From NCBI RefSeq assembly GCF_001428045.1, contig NZ_LMSD01000023.1:558001-622000 (forward strand): a DNA stretch of 64,000 bases, in the 5' to 3' direction. Every line of letters starts with the position of its first letter. Positions within the stretch are counted from its first letter, which is position 1. This DNA comes from Paenibacillus sp. Soil750 (GTDB lineage Bacteria; Bacillota; Bacilli; Paenibacillales; NBRC-103111). Shown piece by piece: positions 45,265 to 53,090 of the stretch. The position numbers were made by a program, and so were the translations under genes. A model generated the notes under the pieces. The model had not been told where the DNA came from and did no database searches. It saw only the letters and a list, made by a program, of their open reading frames with translations.

Positions 45265-45731
45265 ACGTTAATGACCGATGAGTAATAAACCTGCCTTTCC
45301 ACATGTAACTGGATTTTCTCCATCTATTTGAAGTGGAATTCTCGAATTTGGAGGATTCGCAGCGCTTAGGCTGTCGGTAGTTCGGCCACATAACGAAGTG
45401 CGTCATACAGATCAAATTGTGATCTATACGATTCACTGCTCATGCACCGCTTGATGTCGGATCTAGGTGATGCCTTCATTCCCTTATTGTTTTATTCACC
45501 TCCCCCTATTCCATGTAATTTCAATCATAGGCAGAAAAACCACCTCAAAAAAAGGTCGAAATATTCGGATTGTAGTGTGATTTCCTTGTATTTGGTAGAC
45601 GAAATCCACGTGAGATGCTACAAGGATAATAAAGAGGTGTAGGATTCATGTTTAAGAAGGGTCTTTGGTATATCCGTTCAGGATAGGAAGTGGGTTGGAA
45701 AAATTTTCTTCAAGCGTGGTTGTTGAGGTGA
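45265..45731. other. Gene-poor stretch between locus C and the catabolic cluster
   Basis: No convincing gene. It holds a single copy of the 51-bp repeat family (45307-45351) and, on the minus strand at 45366-45479, an open frame of 37 codons that ends DLYDALRYVAELPTA. That frame has AAGGGA directly abutting its ATG, so it is probably not translated, and I do not recognise it. The plus-strand frame at 45442-45642 has no ribosome site and no recognisable content. Confidence 0.4.
45307..45351. repeat. Isolated copy of the 51-bp-period repeat family
   Basis: AACTGGA, then TATTT at +18, then CTCGAA at +34, match the minus-strand units at 19650-19735 in order and spacing (one base shorter). This shows that the repeat is dispersed, not confined to one array. 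Confidence 0.55.
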
Positions 45732-45737
45732 TATAAT
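45732..45737 (+). promoter_or_regulatory. -10 element of the nagA-like gene
   Basis: A perfect TATAAT, 43 bases before ATG 45780. The best-spaced -35 (TTCAAG) is poor. Transcription would begin inside the palindrome that follows at 45738-45761. Confidence 0.6.
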
Positions 45738-45761
45738 AAAATGAAACCATGGTTTTATTTT
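45738..45761. promoter_or_regulatory. KdgR-like (IclR-family) operator, site 1
   Basis: AAAATGAAACCA/TGGTTTTATTTT: two 12-base arms, 11 of 12 complementary, with no spacer. It overlaps the predicted transcription start, a repressing position. It resembles the enterobacterial KdgR consensus AAATRAAAYRNYRTTTYATTT (from memory) and is almost identical to site 2 at 47020. The IclR protein at 52286 is the natural ligand. Confidence 0.75.
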
Positions 45762-45779
45762 CAGGGAGGAGGTGGATGG

Positions 45780-46931
45780 ATGCAAGTGAAGGGTAGTTTA
45801 GTTGTTCAGAACGGTACACTAATTACGGCTAACAGGTTAATCCCAAATGGGGTTGTTCTAATTGAAAGGGGCTTAATTACCGATTTCGGGGAAGCGGGGG
45901 AGGTAGAGGTGCCAGCTGACCTACCTGTCGTGGATGCGAAAGGCGCCTACATTGCTCCAGGCTTCGTCGATATTCACTGTCATGGCGGCGGTGGGGTATG
46001 GTCGTGGGAACATCCCAATGCGTTTGCGTTTGCGCATTTGAAACATGGGACAACAGCCATCTTACCTACATTTACTTACAATGAAAGTCGGGAACAGGTA
46101 CGAGATGGGCTCCAGACGATTCTAGAGGCCATGGATTCAAGGGAGCCTTTCGCCAACGCAATAGTCGGTATCCATATGGAAGGGCCGTATATTAATAAAA
46201 AATATGGTGCCATCACCTCGCCAATCCGACCCGTTGATCCGGTTGAATACCAGGAAATTTTGCGAGTAGCTGGCGACCGCATCAAGGTATGGACACTCGC
46301 TCCGGAGCTGGAAGGACAGGAAGCCTTCGTGAACGAGGCAGCGAAATATCAGATTTCGTTATCTGTCGGTCATTCCGAGGCTACTGCGGAAGAGATTTTC
46401 CGGTTTGTCCCTCAAGGTCTTCGCATTGGCTGTCACTGTACGAACGCATCGGGTACGACACCTTCTCCGTCTAGATATGGTGGAACACGCGAAGTGGGTG
46501 TCGACGAAGCTGTCCTCGTGCATGACGACATCTATGCGGAAGTCATTCCGGATTCAGAAGGCGTTCATGTGCGTCCCTTGATGTTGAAACTGATTCACAA
46601 AACCAAAGGAACAGACCGTGTGATTATCATTACGGACGCCATGCCTGAAGCTGGCGTGGACAATGGAAATGGTTCGGATTTGAATTGGAACCATCTCGGA
46701 CATTTGGCGGGTAGTCGCCTAACGATGGATAAGGCTGTTCGCAATATGATGAGACATGCAGAAGTAGATTTCGTGGATGCGTTCCGCATGGCCTCGCTAA
46801 ATCCAGCTAAAGTCATTCATATGGATGATCGGATGGGGAGCATTGAGCGAGGCAAACTGGCGAACCTGATCCTTATAGATGGAGAAATAAACATACAACA
46901 GGTGATTTTGCAAGGCCAACTCGTGAGCTAA
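45780..46931 (+). CDS. NagA-like amidohydrolase (N-acetylglucosamine-6-phosphate deacetylase family)
   Basis: About 383 residues from ATG 45780, 7 bases after GGGAGGAGG; the in-frame ATG 45741 lies inside the operator. Metal and catalytic motifs of the NagA group: PGFVDIHCHGGGG, HMEGPY (metal-binding Glu), SVGHSEAT, HCTNA (His), IITDAMPEAG (catalytic Asp) and the C-terminal NPAKVIHMDDRMGSIERGKLANL. The loop after EGPY reads KYGAITSPIRPV instead of the GAH/GTHNP usual in NagA, where a His contacts the sugar phosphate, so the substrate may be a different N-acyl amino sugar or acid. It is the first gene of the cluster with its own promoter and operator. Confidence 0.8.
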   Translation: MQVKGSLVVQNGTLITANRLIPNGVVLIERGLITDFGEAGEVEVPADLPVVDAKGAYIAPGFVDIHCHGGGGVWSWEHPNAFAFAHLKHGTTAILPTFTYNESREQVRDGLQTILEAMDSREPFANAIVGIHMEGPYINKKYGAITSPIRPVDPVEYQEILRVAGDRIKVWTLAPELEGQEAFVNEAAKYQISLSVGHSEATAEEIFRFVPQGLRIGCHCTNASGTTPSPSRYGGTREVGVDEAVLVHDDIYAEVIPDSEGVHVRPLMLKLIHKTKGTDRVIIITDAMPEAGVDNGNGSDLNWNHLGHLAGSRLTMDKAVRNMMRHAEVDFVDAFRMASLNPAKVIHMDDRMGSIERGKLANLILIDGEINIQQVILQGQLVS

Positions 46932-47008
46932 TAAAATGAAAGTCGGCATGCAGCTATTTCTGAGAAATAGTTGAGAAAAAATGGTAGTCATATCCTCGGG
47001 TGATTTGA

Positions 47009-47014
47009 TATAAT
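47009..47014 (+). promoter_or_regulatory. -10 element of the main catabolic operon
   Basis: A perfect TATAAT with no strong -35, 6 bases upstream of operator site 2. Confidence 0.55.
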
Positions 47015-47019
47015 TCAAA

Positions 47020-47043
47020 TAAATGAAACCAAGGTTTTATTTA
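47020..47043. promoter_or_regulatory. KdgR-like (IclR-family) operator, site 2
   Basis: TAAATGAAACC-AA-GGTTTTATTTA: two 11-base arms, 10 of 11 complementary, with the mismatch at the same position as in site 1. A further half-site AATGAAACC follows at 47042-47050. It lies at the predicted transcription start of the operon. Confidence 0.75.
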
Positions 47044-47067
47044 ATGAAACCTAAAGGCGGTGCAGTT

Positions 47068-48177
47068 GTGAGATTAGATGCATGGCAGGAAACGCTGGAT
47101 ACCCCATCAATTGTCATTGATCTCGATCGATTGGAGGCTAATTTGAAACGAACGGCTGAATTAGCTGCCACAGCGGGCGTCCGATTAAGACCACATACGA
47201 AAACGCATAAGAGCATTTGGATCGCGCAAGAGCAGCTTCGACATGGGGCTTCTGGCATTACGGTTGCGAAGCTTGGTGAAGCTGAGGTCATGGCGGAAGG
47301 CGGCATGGATGATATTTTAATCGCTTACCCGATCGTCGGGCGATTGAAGCTCGAACGCTTGGCACGGCTGCTGCAGCGAATCCAAGTGTCTGTCAGCGTG
47401 GATAGCTACGAGGTGGCCAAGGGATTGTCGGATCTCGGTGAGCATTTGAAGCTGCGTGTGCCACTTTACGTAGATGTGAATAGCGGTTTGAACCGCTGTG
47501 GGAAGGAACCTGGTGAAGAAACAGCGGAGCTGGCGCTGGCGATAGCGAAGCTGCCGGGTATTCGACTGGCTGCACTAATGACCCATGCGGGTCAAGCGTA
47601 CAGCAAGAGTCGTGCCGACGATTGCTTGGAGGTAGCGCTAGCCGAAGCAGAAGCACTCTTGGAATCGCAGCGCGTGCTGCGACGCTTGGGCGTAGATGTG
47701 CCGGACATTAGCGTCGGCTCGACACCGACTTCGAAGTTTATCAGCGCACTCGCTGGTTTAGGCGTAACGGAGATGCGACCTGGCGCGTACGTTTTCGGCG
47801 ATGGTTCGCAGTTATACACGGGCCTTATCGAAGAAGAGGAATGTGCGATGAGTATCTATGCCACAGTCGTCAGTACACCGAGGCCGGGAACAGTGATCAT
47901 TGATTCCGGCTCGAAGACGCTATCGAATGACAGCAGTGCTCATCGCAGAGGCTTTGGCATCATCCCAGAGCTGCCTGACATTTATGTCGAGCGCCTTAGT
48001 GAAGAGCATGGAATTTTATCCGTCCCAGAAGAAATTACGCTGCAAGTTGGCGACACAGTAGCCATTATCCCCAATCATTGCTGCGCCGTAACGAATCTGC
48101 ATGATCGGCTGCTCGGCATGCGGAATGGGCAGATTGAGCGAATCATTACCGTCGATGCAAGAGGGAAAGTTACCTAG
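47068..48177 (+). CDS. D-threonine aldolase / D-serine dehydratase-like PLP enzyme (fold type III)
   Basis: About 369 residues from GTG 47068, 7 bases after AAAGGCGG; the ATGs at 47023 and 47044 fall in or against the operator. The PLP lysine sits in RPHTKTHKS near residue 45, and DTPSIVIDLDRLEANL opens the alanine-racemase-like barrel. MRPGAYVFGD and the C-terminal NHCCAVTNLHD match the metal-site region of the D-threonine aldolase/DSD1 family. Relatives cleave D-3-hydroxy amino acids or dehydrate D-serine; from memory, bacterial D-glucosaminate dehydratase is also of this family. Position beside RidA favours a dehydratase that releases an enamine/imine. Activity is inferred. Confidence 0.8.
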   Translation: MRLDAWQETLDTPSIVIDLDRLEANLKRTAELAATAGVRLRPHTKTHKSIWIAQEQLRHGASGITVAKLGEAEVMAEGGMDDILIAYPIVGRLKLERLARLLQRIQVSVSVDSYEVAKGLSDLGEHLKLRVPLYVDVNSGLNRCGKEPGEETAELALAIAKLPGIRLAALMTHAGQAYSKSRADDCLEVALAEAEALLESQRVLRRLGVDVPDISVGSTPTSKFISALAGLGVTEMRPGAYVFGDGSQLYTGLIEEEECAMSIYATVVSTPRPGTVIIDSGSKTLSNDSSAHRRGFGIIPELPDIYVERLSEEHGILSVPEEITLQVGDTVAIIPNHCCAVTNLHDRLLGMRNGQIERIITVDARGKVT

Positions 48178-48218
48178 CTGGCCTATCTACACCTTACCTA
48201 TAAAGGAGATTGATACGC

Positions 48219-48614
48219 ATGTCACAACAAATTCATACGAACCTGGCACCAGAATTTCCTCTTCCTTTCTCTCAAGCGCTCCGCGCTGGCGATTTCGTTT
48301 ATGTTTCGGGTCAAGTCGGCGTAGATCCCACAACGCGTGAAGTCGTCGGAGAAACGATCGAAGAACAAACCATACAATGTTTACGTAATATTGAAACAAT
48401 CCTCACAGCAGCCGGACTTTCCCTCGATCATATTGTCAAAATTAATGCCTTCGTGTCCAGACAAGAAGATTTTCCAAACTACAATAAAGCGTATGAAAGT
48501 ATCATGAAGCGGCCCTTTCCTACTAGAACCTCAATTGGTTGTAACATTGGAAGCTATTTAATAGAAATTGATGCAATTGCATACGCGGGTTCCATTCGCG
48601 GAGAGAGCAACTAA
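48219..48614 (+). CDS. ridA: RidA-family enamine/imine deaminase
   Basis: 131 residues. Signature elements: P-F-S-Q-A-L-R-A-G-D-F-V-Y-V-S-G-Q-V-G near the N-terminus and FPTRTSIGCN with the conserved Arg that binds the substrate carboxylate; a Glu (LIEIDAIAYAG) follows. RidA proteins hydrolyse reactive 2-aminoacrylate-type enamines released by PLP dehydratases. ATG 48219 lies 10 bases after AAGGAG. It sits 41 bases after the PLP enzyme gene and one base before the MlrC gene, which supports the view that its neighbour is a dehydratase. The symbol denotes the family, not proven orthology. Confidence 0.88.
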   Translation: MSQQIHTNLAPEFPLPFSQALRAGDFVYVSGQVGVDPTTREVVGETIEEQTIQCLRNIETILTAAGLSLDHIVKINAFVSRQEDFPNYNKAYESIMKRPFPTRTSIGCNIGSYLIEIDAIAYAGSIRGESN

Positions 48615-48615
48615 T

Positions 48616-50118
48616 ATGAGCAGCCATCAACTTCGGATTGCGGTGGCTGGCATTTTACATGAAACGAATACATTTGCTCCCGGATTTACCCACATTGGAC
48701 ATTTCCGAGAGCAGTGGACGGTCGGAGGCGAGGCATTCACCGCAAGGTACGCAGGAACTCGAACGTCGATGGGTGGTGTTATCGCGGCAGCCGAGATGCA
48801 AGGCATCGCGTTGGTTCCTGGCTTGTATGTCGCGGCAACCCCAAGCGGCATGGTCGATGCGGCGACAGGCGACGCGTTGATCGAAGCACTTGTCGAATCC
48901 CTCGACAGTCAAACGGACGGGCTCGTGTTAATCATGCATGGCGCCATGGTGTCGGAGCAGTACCTTGACTATGAGGGTGAATGCCTTCGTCGTCTGCGTG
49001 CTAGGTTCGGTGCGGATTTCCCAATCGCAATGACCCTCGACCTTCATGGCAATATAAGCCAAGAGATGGTTCAACAGTCAGATCTGATTGTTGGATACGA
49101 TACGTACCCGCATGTGGATATGTATGAACGGGCTATCGAGGCCTTCGGTTTACTTATTCGAACAATCCGTGGGGAAATCCGCCCGGTAAGAGCACTCGCT
49201 CATACGGGAATGCTTGTTGTTCCGCAGGGCATGATGACAGAGGAAGGCAGCATGAAAGCATTGATGGAGCGTGCGTTTAGCATGGAGCTTCAGCTCGATG
49301 TGCTGAACGTGACCGTGGCTGGTGGCTTTCCATACAGTGATGTGCCGGATGCAGGGATGTCATTTGTGGTGACGACAAATGATAATGCGGAGCTAGCTGA
49401 GCGTTGTGCGGCGGAACTTGCGCAGATGGCCACCCACGACAAGGCAGCATTTAATGTTTCCTATGTCACACCGCGTAAGGCGATAGATGAGGCATTGGCA
49501 CAGCCAGAAGGACCGGTTATCTTATCGGAAGGTTCGGATAATGTTGGCGGTGGTGCCCCAGCAGATGCTACGCATCTCCTTGCGGAACTAACGACGGTAC
49601 CACGCAAAGCGTTGATCGTGATTCGCGATCAGGAAGCGGTGGAAACCGCATGGCGAATGGGTGTCGGAGGTGCATTTGCAGGTGAAATCGGGGGCAAAAG
49701 CGATATCTTGCACGGCAAGCCTGTAGCGGTGAATGGACGGATTCGGCTGTTATTTGATGGTCATTACCGACATGTGGGACCGTATATGACAGGTCAACAG
49801 GCCGAAATGGGGAAGACGGCTGTCCTCGAATGCGGACAACTGACCATCATTTTGACTGAGAAGCGGGTAGCTCCTTGGGATGTGGGCCATGTGCGCTCAG
49901 TCGGGTTATGGCCTGGCGATTATCATATCATTGTTGCCAAATCGGCGCTCGCCTGGCAGACGGCGTTTGGGACGTTTGCGAAACATATCATCAACGTTGA
50001 TTCACCGGGCTGCTGCAACGCTAATCTTATGCATTTTCCATATAACCATGTACGTCGGCCCTTGTATCCATTGGATGCGGAGCCACAACCGAGATTCGGA
50101 TTGTATGTGACACCTTAG
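48616..50118 (+). CDS. MlrC-like M81-family metallohydrolase
   Basis: 500 residues. The family opening RIAVAGILHETNTFAPG is followed by the zinc-ligand motifs TLDLHGNIS (Asp and His) and YDTYPHVDMYE (His). Late in the chain come SDNVGGGAPADATHLL and the C-terminal NVDSPGCCNANLMHFPYNHVRRPLYPLD, both typical of MlrC. The founding member degrades linearised microcystin, but most homologues lie in amino-acid or sugar catabolic operons with unknown amide substrates. ATG 48616 (after GGAGAGAG) is preferred over the start at 48568 inside ridA. It may remove an N-acyl or lactam group in this pathway. Confidence 0.85.
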   Translation: MSSHQLRIAVAGILHETNTFAPGFTHIGHFREQWTVGGEAFTARYAGTRTSMGGVIAAAEMQGIALVPGLYVAATPSGMVDAATGDALIEALVESLDSQTDGLVLIMHGAMVSEQYLDYEGECLRRLRARFGADFPIAMTLDLHGNISQEMVQQSDLIVGYDTYPHVDMYERAIEAFGLLIRTIRGEIRPVRALAHTGMLVVPQGMMTEEGSMKALMERAFSMELQLDVLNVTVAGGFPYSDVPDAGMSFVVTTNDNAELAERCAAELAQMATHDKAAFNVSYVTPRKAIDEALAQPEGPVILSEGSDNVGGGAPADATHLLAELTTVPRKALIVIRDQEAVETAWRMGVGGAFAGEIGGKSDILHGKPVAVNGRIRLLFDGHYRHVGPYMTGQQAEMGKTAVLECGQLTIILTEKRVAPWDVGHVRSVGLWPGDYHIIVAKSALAWQTAFGTFAKHIINVDSPGCCNANLMHFPYNHVRRPLYPLDAEPQPRFGLYVTP

Positions 50119-50173
50119 ACTTTTGTTGACGAAACCACTCTCCGAAGACATCAGAATGAGGAGGCGTTCCCCT

Positions 50174-51493
50174 ATGAAGAATGTTGAGAAGTCGAGGCAT
50201 AAATACACCGAATCGAAGGCCTATTTGGCTGGTGGGGTCGCGAGCTCCTTAAGAAGTGCTATGAAGCCCACCCCCTTGTTTGCATCCAAAGGATCGGGTC
50301 CACGCATCTGGGATGTAGACGGCAATGCCTATATTGATTATTTGCTTGGCTACGGTCCATTAATCTTGGGTCATGCGCATGAAGCAACCACGGAGAGCGT
50401 CTATGCAGCGATGAAACGTGGGATTACATACGGACTTCAGCACGAGGGAGAAATTGAAGTAGCACGAAAGCTAACCGAGATTTTACCCTGTGCAGATAAA
50501 GTGGCATTAAGCGGTTCAGGCACGGAAGCGGTCATGCTGGCGCTTCGCTTAGCACGAGCATATACCGGTAAACGCAAGATTGTACGTTTTCATGGTCATT
50601 ATCATGGGTGGTCGGATACGATTTTCACGGCATTCCCAAGCTCGGATATGCGTCAGTCCGATACAACTGCACCAGGCTCTCCTGTGGATCAAACCATATT
50701 ACCAGGTACGAGTGGACAGAGTGAGATTGCGCTTGAAGATATTATCCTTTTACCGTGGAACGACTCTGCAGCGCTGGAGACAGCTTTACGTGACCATCAC
50801 GATGATATCGCTGCCGTTATTTCAGAGCCAGTGATGTGTAATTCTGGCTGCGTGCTCCCGAAACCGGGCTATCTGGAGCAGATGCGCAACCTAACGAGTG
50901 AATTGAACATCGTCATGATTCTCGATGAAGTGATTACCGGATTTAGGCTTAGCCTGAGTGGTGCTCATGGCAAGTTCGGCTTGAAGCCTGATCTGGTAAC
51001 GATCGGGAAAGCGTTAGGAGGAGGGATTGCCGTAAGCGCGGTCGCTGGCTCTCACGACATCATGGCGCTAATTGAGAACGGAACGGTGAGCCACCTCGGT
51101 ACATTGAACGGAAATGGTGTTGCGACCGCGGCTGCCTTGGCAACTATTGCTGAGCTTTCCAAAGACGAGGGTGCGGTTTATACGAAAATGACAAAGAACG
51201 CTGATCTGCTGGTTGAAGGAATTCGCCGCTTACTCGCCAAGCACAGCCTTCCAGGTATCATCAACCAGATTGGTCCGGTATTTCATATGATGTTTACGCA
51301 GGAGCCCAAAGTGGAAGATTTTGCTGCTTTCACGAAGCGGGATGCTGCGAAGTACTCCGAATTTTCAGGTAAAATGTTGGAGGAAGGCGTGCTCGTCAGG
51401 TCGAACGGACTGTGGTATTTATCGGCTGTGCATGGGGAGAAAGAGATTGAAGAAACGCTGGCAGCGGTCGATCGAGCGCTAGCGCATCTATAA
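50174..51493 (+). CDS. Class-III aminotransferase, glutamate-1-semialdehyde aminomutase-like
   Basis: 439 residues. PLP-binding motifs: SGSGTEAVMLALRLARAYTGK (phosphate-binding loop), FHGHYHGWSD, LDEVITGFR (Asp for the pyridine N) and TIGKALGGG with the catalytic Lys near residue 283. It resembles HemL, but the location in a catabolic operon argues against a heme role; such paralogues transaminate or move amino groups on other substrates. ATG 50174 follows AGGAGG; the frame start at 50123 does not. It is 55 bases after the MlrC gene. Confidence 0.85.
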   Translation: MKNVEKSRHKYTESKAYLAGGVASSLRSAMKPTPLFASKGSGPRIWDVDGNAYIDYLLGYGPLILGHAHEATTESVYAAMKRGITYGLQHEGEIEVARKLTEILPCADKVALSGSGTEAVMLALRLARAYTGKRKIVRFHGHYHGWSDTIFTAFPSSDMRQSDTTAPGSPVDQTILPGTSGQSEIALEDIILLPWNDSAALETALRDHHDDIAAVISEPVMCNSGCVLPKPGYLEQMRNLTSELNIVMILDEVITGFRLSLSGAHGKFGLKPDLVTIGKALGGGIAVSAVAGSHDIMALIENGTVSHLGTLNGNGVATAAALATIAELSKDEGAVYTKMTKNADLLVEGIRRLLAKHSLPGIINQIGPVFHMMFTQEPKVEDFAAFTKRDAAKYSEFSGKMLEEGVLVRSNGLWYLSAVHGEKEIEETLAAVDRALAHL

Positions 51494-51505
51494 GGGGGAC
51501 ATCAC

Positions 51506-52264
51506 ATGAGGCTGAAAGACTCTATTGCTCTCATTACTGGCGGCTCAACAGGCATAGGTAAAGCGACGGCTGTCAGGTTCGCTGCAGAAGGCGCCAAGGT
51601 CGCAATTACTGGCCGAGATAAAGCAGCGCTGCAAGCAACGGCTGAGGAAATTGCGGCCCAGAACGGCGAGGTCATTTGGATTGACGGAGACGTACAGCTG
51701 AAATCGGACGTCAATCGCATGCTCGATGCCGTACTGAGTCAATGGGGCACCATAGATATACTGGTTAACAATGCCGGTATTTGCAGCCCGGCTGCTTTCC
51801 TTGACATCGAGGAATCGGAGTGGGATAGACACATGGCAATTAATTTGAAGGGAACCTTTCTTGTTGGGCAAGCGGTTGCTAAAGTGCTGGTTGCACAGGG
51901 AAAAGGCGGTTCCATTATTAATATGTCCAGTGTGAACGGCTTGGCTGCGGAAGGTGATCAAGCCCATTATAACGCAACGAAAGGCGGCATTAACTTGCTC
52001 ACGATGTCGATGGCGCTTGAGCTAGCACCGCTTGGTATTCGCGTCAACGCACTGTGCCCAGGATTTATCGAGACACGGCTCACGAAGCCTTTGATCGACA
52101 ATCCTACTGCTTTTGCGCCTTATTTACGAACGATACCCATGGGTCGTGCCGGCGTCCCAGAGGAAATCGCAGATGTTGCCCTTTTTATGGCGACGAATGA
52201 TTCGCGCTACATGACAGGCCACTGCCTCGTCGTAGATGGCGGTCAACTCATCAAGCTATCTTGA
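51506..52264 (+). CDS. SDR oxidoreductase (classical, FabG-like)
   Basis: 252 residues. G-G-S-T-G-I-G-K at residues 13-20 binds the cofactor, NNAGIC follows beta-4, S of NMSSVNG and Y-x3-K as HYNATK form the catalytic set, and MTGHCLVVDGGQ closes the protein. All residues for activity are present. Arg after beta-2 (TGRDKAAL) leaves NADP possible. It lies 12 bases after the aminotransferase and probably oxidises or reduces a sugar-acid hydroxyl/keto group in the pathway. Confidence 0.9.
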   Translation: MRLKDSIALITGGSTGIGKATAVRFAAEGAKVAITGRDKAALQATAEEIAAQNGEVIWIDGDVQLKSDVNRMLDAVLSQWGTIDILVNNAGICSPAAFLDIEESEWDRHMAINLKGTFLVGQAVAKVLVAQGKGGSIINMSSVNGLAAEGDQAHYNATKGGINLLTMSMALELAPLGIRVNALCPGFIETRLTKPLIDNPTAFAPYLRTIPMGRAGVPEEIADVALFMATNDSRYMTGHCLVVDGGQLIKLS

Positions 52265-52277
52265 CAAAGGAGAACAT

Positions 52278-52289
52278 ATGAAATTATGA
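52278..52289 (+). CDS. Three-codon leader (M-K-L-stop) coupled to the IclR gene
   Basis: GGAG at 52269-52272 is 5 bases from ATG 52278 but 13 from the IclR ATG 52286. The frame from 52278 reads ATG AAA TTA TGA, and its stop overlaps the IclR start as ATGA. The regulator may thus be translated by re-initiation, which would keep its level low. It could also be fortuitous. Confidence 0.35.
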   Translation: MKL

Positions 52290-53077
52290 GCAAGGATACA
52301 GGAGAGAAACAAGAACGCTATACGATTCAATCGATTGACAAAGCGTTGGATTTACTGGAGTTGTTGGCCGAACATGGTTCCCTCAATTTATTGGAATTAA
52401 CGGATTTGCTGGATCAGCCCAAATCTTCGACCTACCGGATCGTGTTAACGCTCGAGAATCGAGGATTCATCAGCAGAGATGACGAGAACGGTAAATACTG
52501 TCTTGGTTATAAACAATTGATGTTGACGCGAGGCATGTTAGAAAGAAATACGCTGCGATCAGCTGCGCTTCACGAAATGAAGAAGCTTTCTGAGATGTAT
52601 GGCGACACGATTAATTTGGGTGTGCTCTTGGAGGGCGAAGTGCTGTACGTCGAAATTCTGGAAAGCACACAGCCACTTCGGATGACCGATACAGTGGGAT
52701 CCAAATCACCTTTCCACGCGACAGCGATGGGAAAAGCGATGGCTGCTTTTTTACCAGAAGAGAAGGTGAAAGAACTGATTATGCTTCAAGGATTGCCTGC
52801 ACTAACCAAAAATACGATTGTTTCAGAAAAGCAATTTCAACTAAAGCTGCAGCAGGTTCGTGAGCAAGGTTTTGCTTTGGATGATCAAGAAATTGTGGAA
52901 GGCGCACGTTGCTTAGCCGCACCGATATTCAACATGTACGGAAACGTAGAGGGCGCAGTTAGTATGTCAGGTGCTATGCATCGGTTTGCAGATGAGGTCA
53001 TTCCTGAAATGGCCGAAAGTATGAAAGCAGCAGCGAATCGGATTTCTCAAAAGCTAGGATATCCATCTGTGAGTTGA
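52286..53077 (+). CDS. IclR-family transcriptional regulator (KdgR-like)
   Basis: 263 residues. Winged helix at about 14-75 (TIQSIDKALDLLELLAEHGSLNLLELTDLLDQPKSSTYRIVLTLENRGFI), then the IclR effector domain with FHATAMGKAMAAFLPEE, FALDDQEIVEGARCLAAPIF and a C-terminal dimerisation helix. IclR effectors are usually small organic acids, 2-keto-3-deoxygluconate in the case of KdgR. It is encoded in the middle of the operon, and the two palindromes at 45738 and 47020 match the IclR/KdgR type, so it most likely represses both promoters until a pathway acid builds up. Confidence 0.9.
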   Translation: MSKDTGEKQERYTIQSIDKALDLLELLAEHGSLNLLELTDLLDQPKSSTYRIVLTLENRGFISRDDENGKYCLGYKQLMLTRGMLERNTLRSAALHEMKKLSEMYGDTINLGVLLEGEVLYVEILESTQPLRMTDTVGSKSPFHATAMGKAMAAFLPEEKVKELIMLQGLPALTKNTIVSEKQFQLKLQQVREQGFALDDQEIVEGARCLAAPIFNMYGNVEGAVSMSGAMHRFADEVIPEMAESMKAAANRISQKLGYPSVS

Positions 53078-53090
53078 GAGGAGAATTCAC

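Noticed and set aside
45366..45479. Minus-strand 37-codon gene
   Set aside because: The ribosome site abuts the ATG, there is no recognisable family, and the surroundings look like repeat-bearing intergenic sequence.
45741..45779. Upstream ATG start for the NagA-like gene
   Set aside because: It lies inside the palindromic operator next to the -10 element, without a ribosome site; ATG 45780 has an ideal one.
47068..51493. Beta-hydroxyaspartate pathway (BhcC-like aldolase plus aminotransferase)
   Set aside because: No dehydratase or iminosuccinate reductase homologue is present, and the aminotransferase is class III rather than the expected type; the ridA, nagA-like and HpcH genes fit another scheme better.
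50174..51493. Housekeeping hemL
   Set aside because: It is embedded in a catabolic operon with no other heme genes; the similarity reflects the family only.
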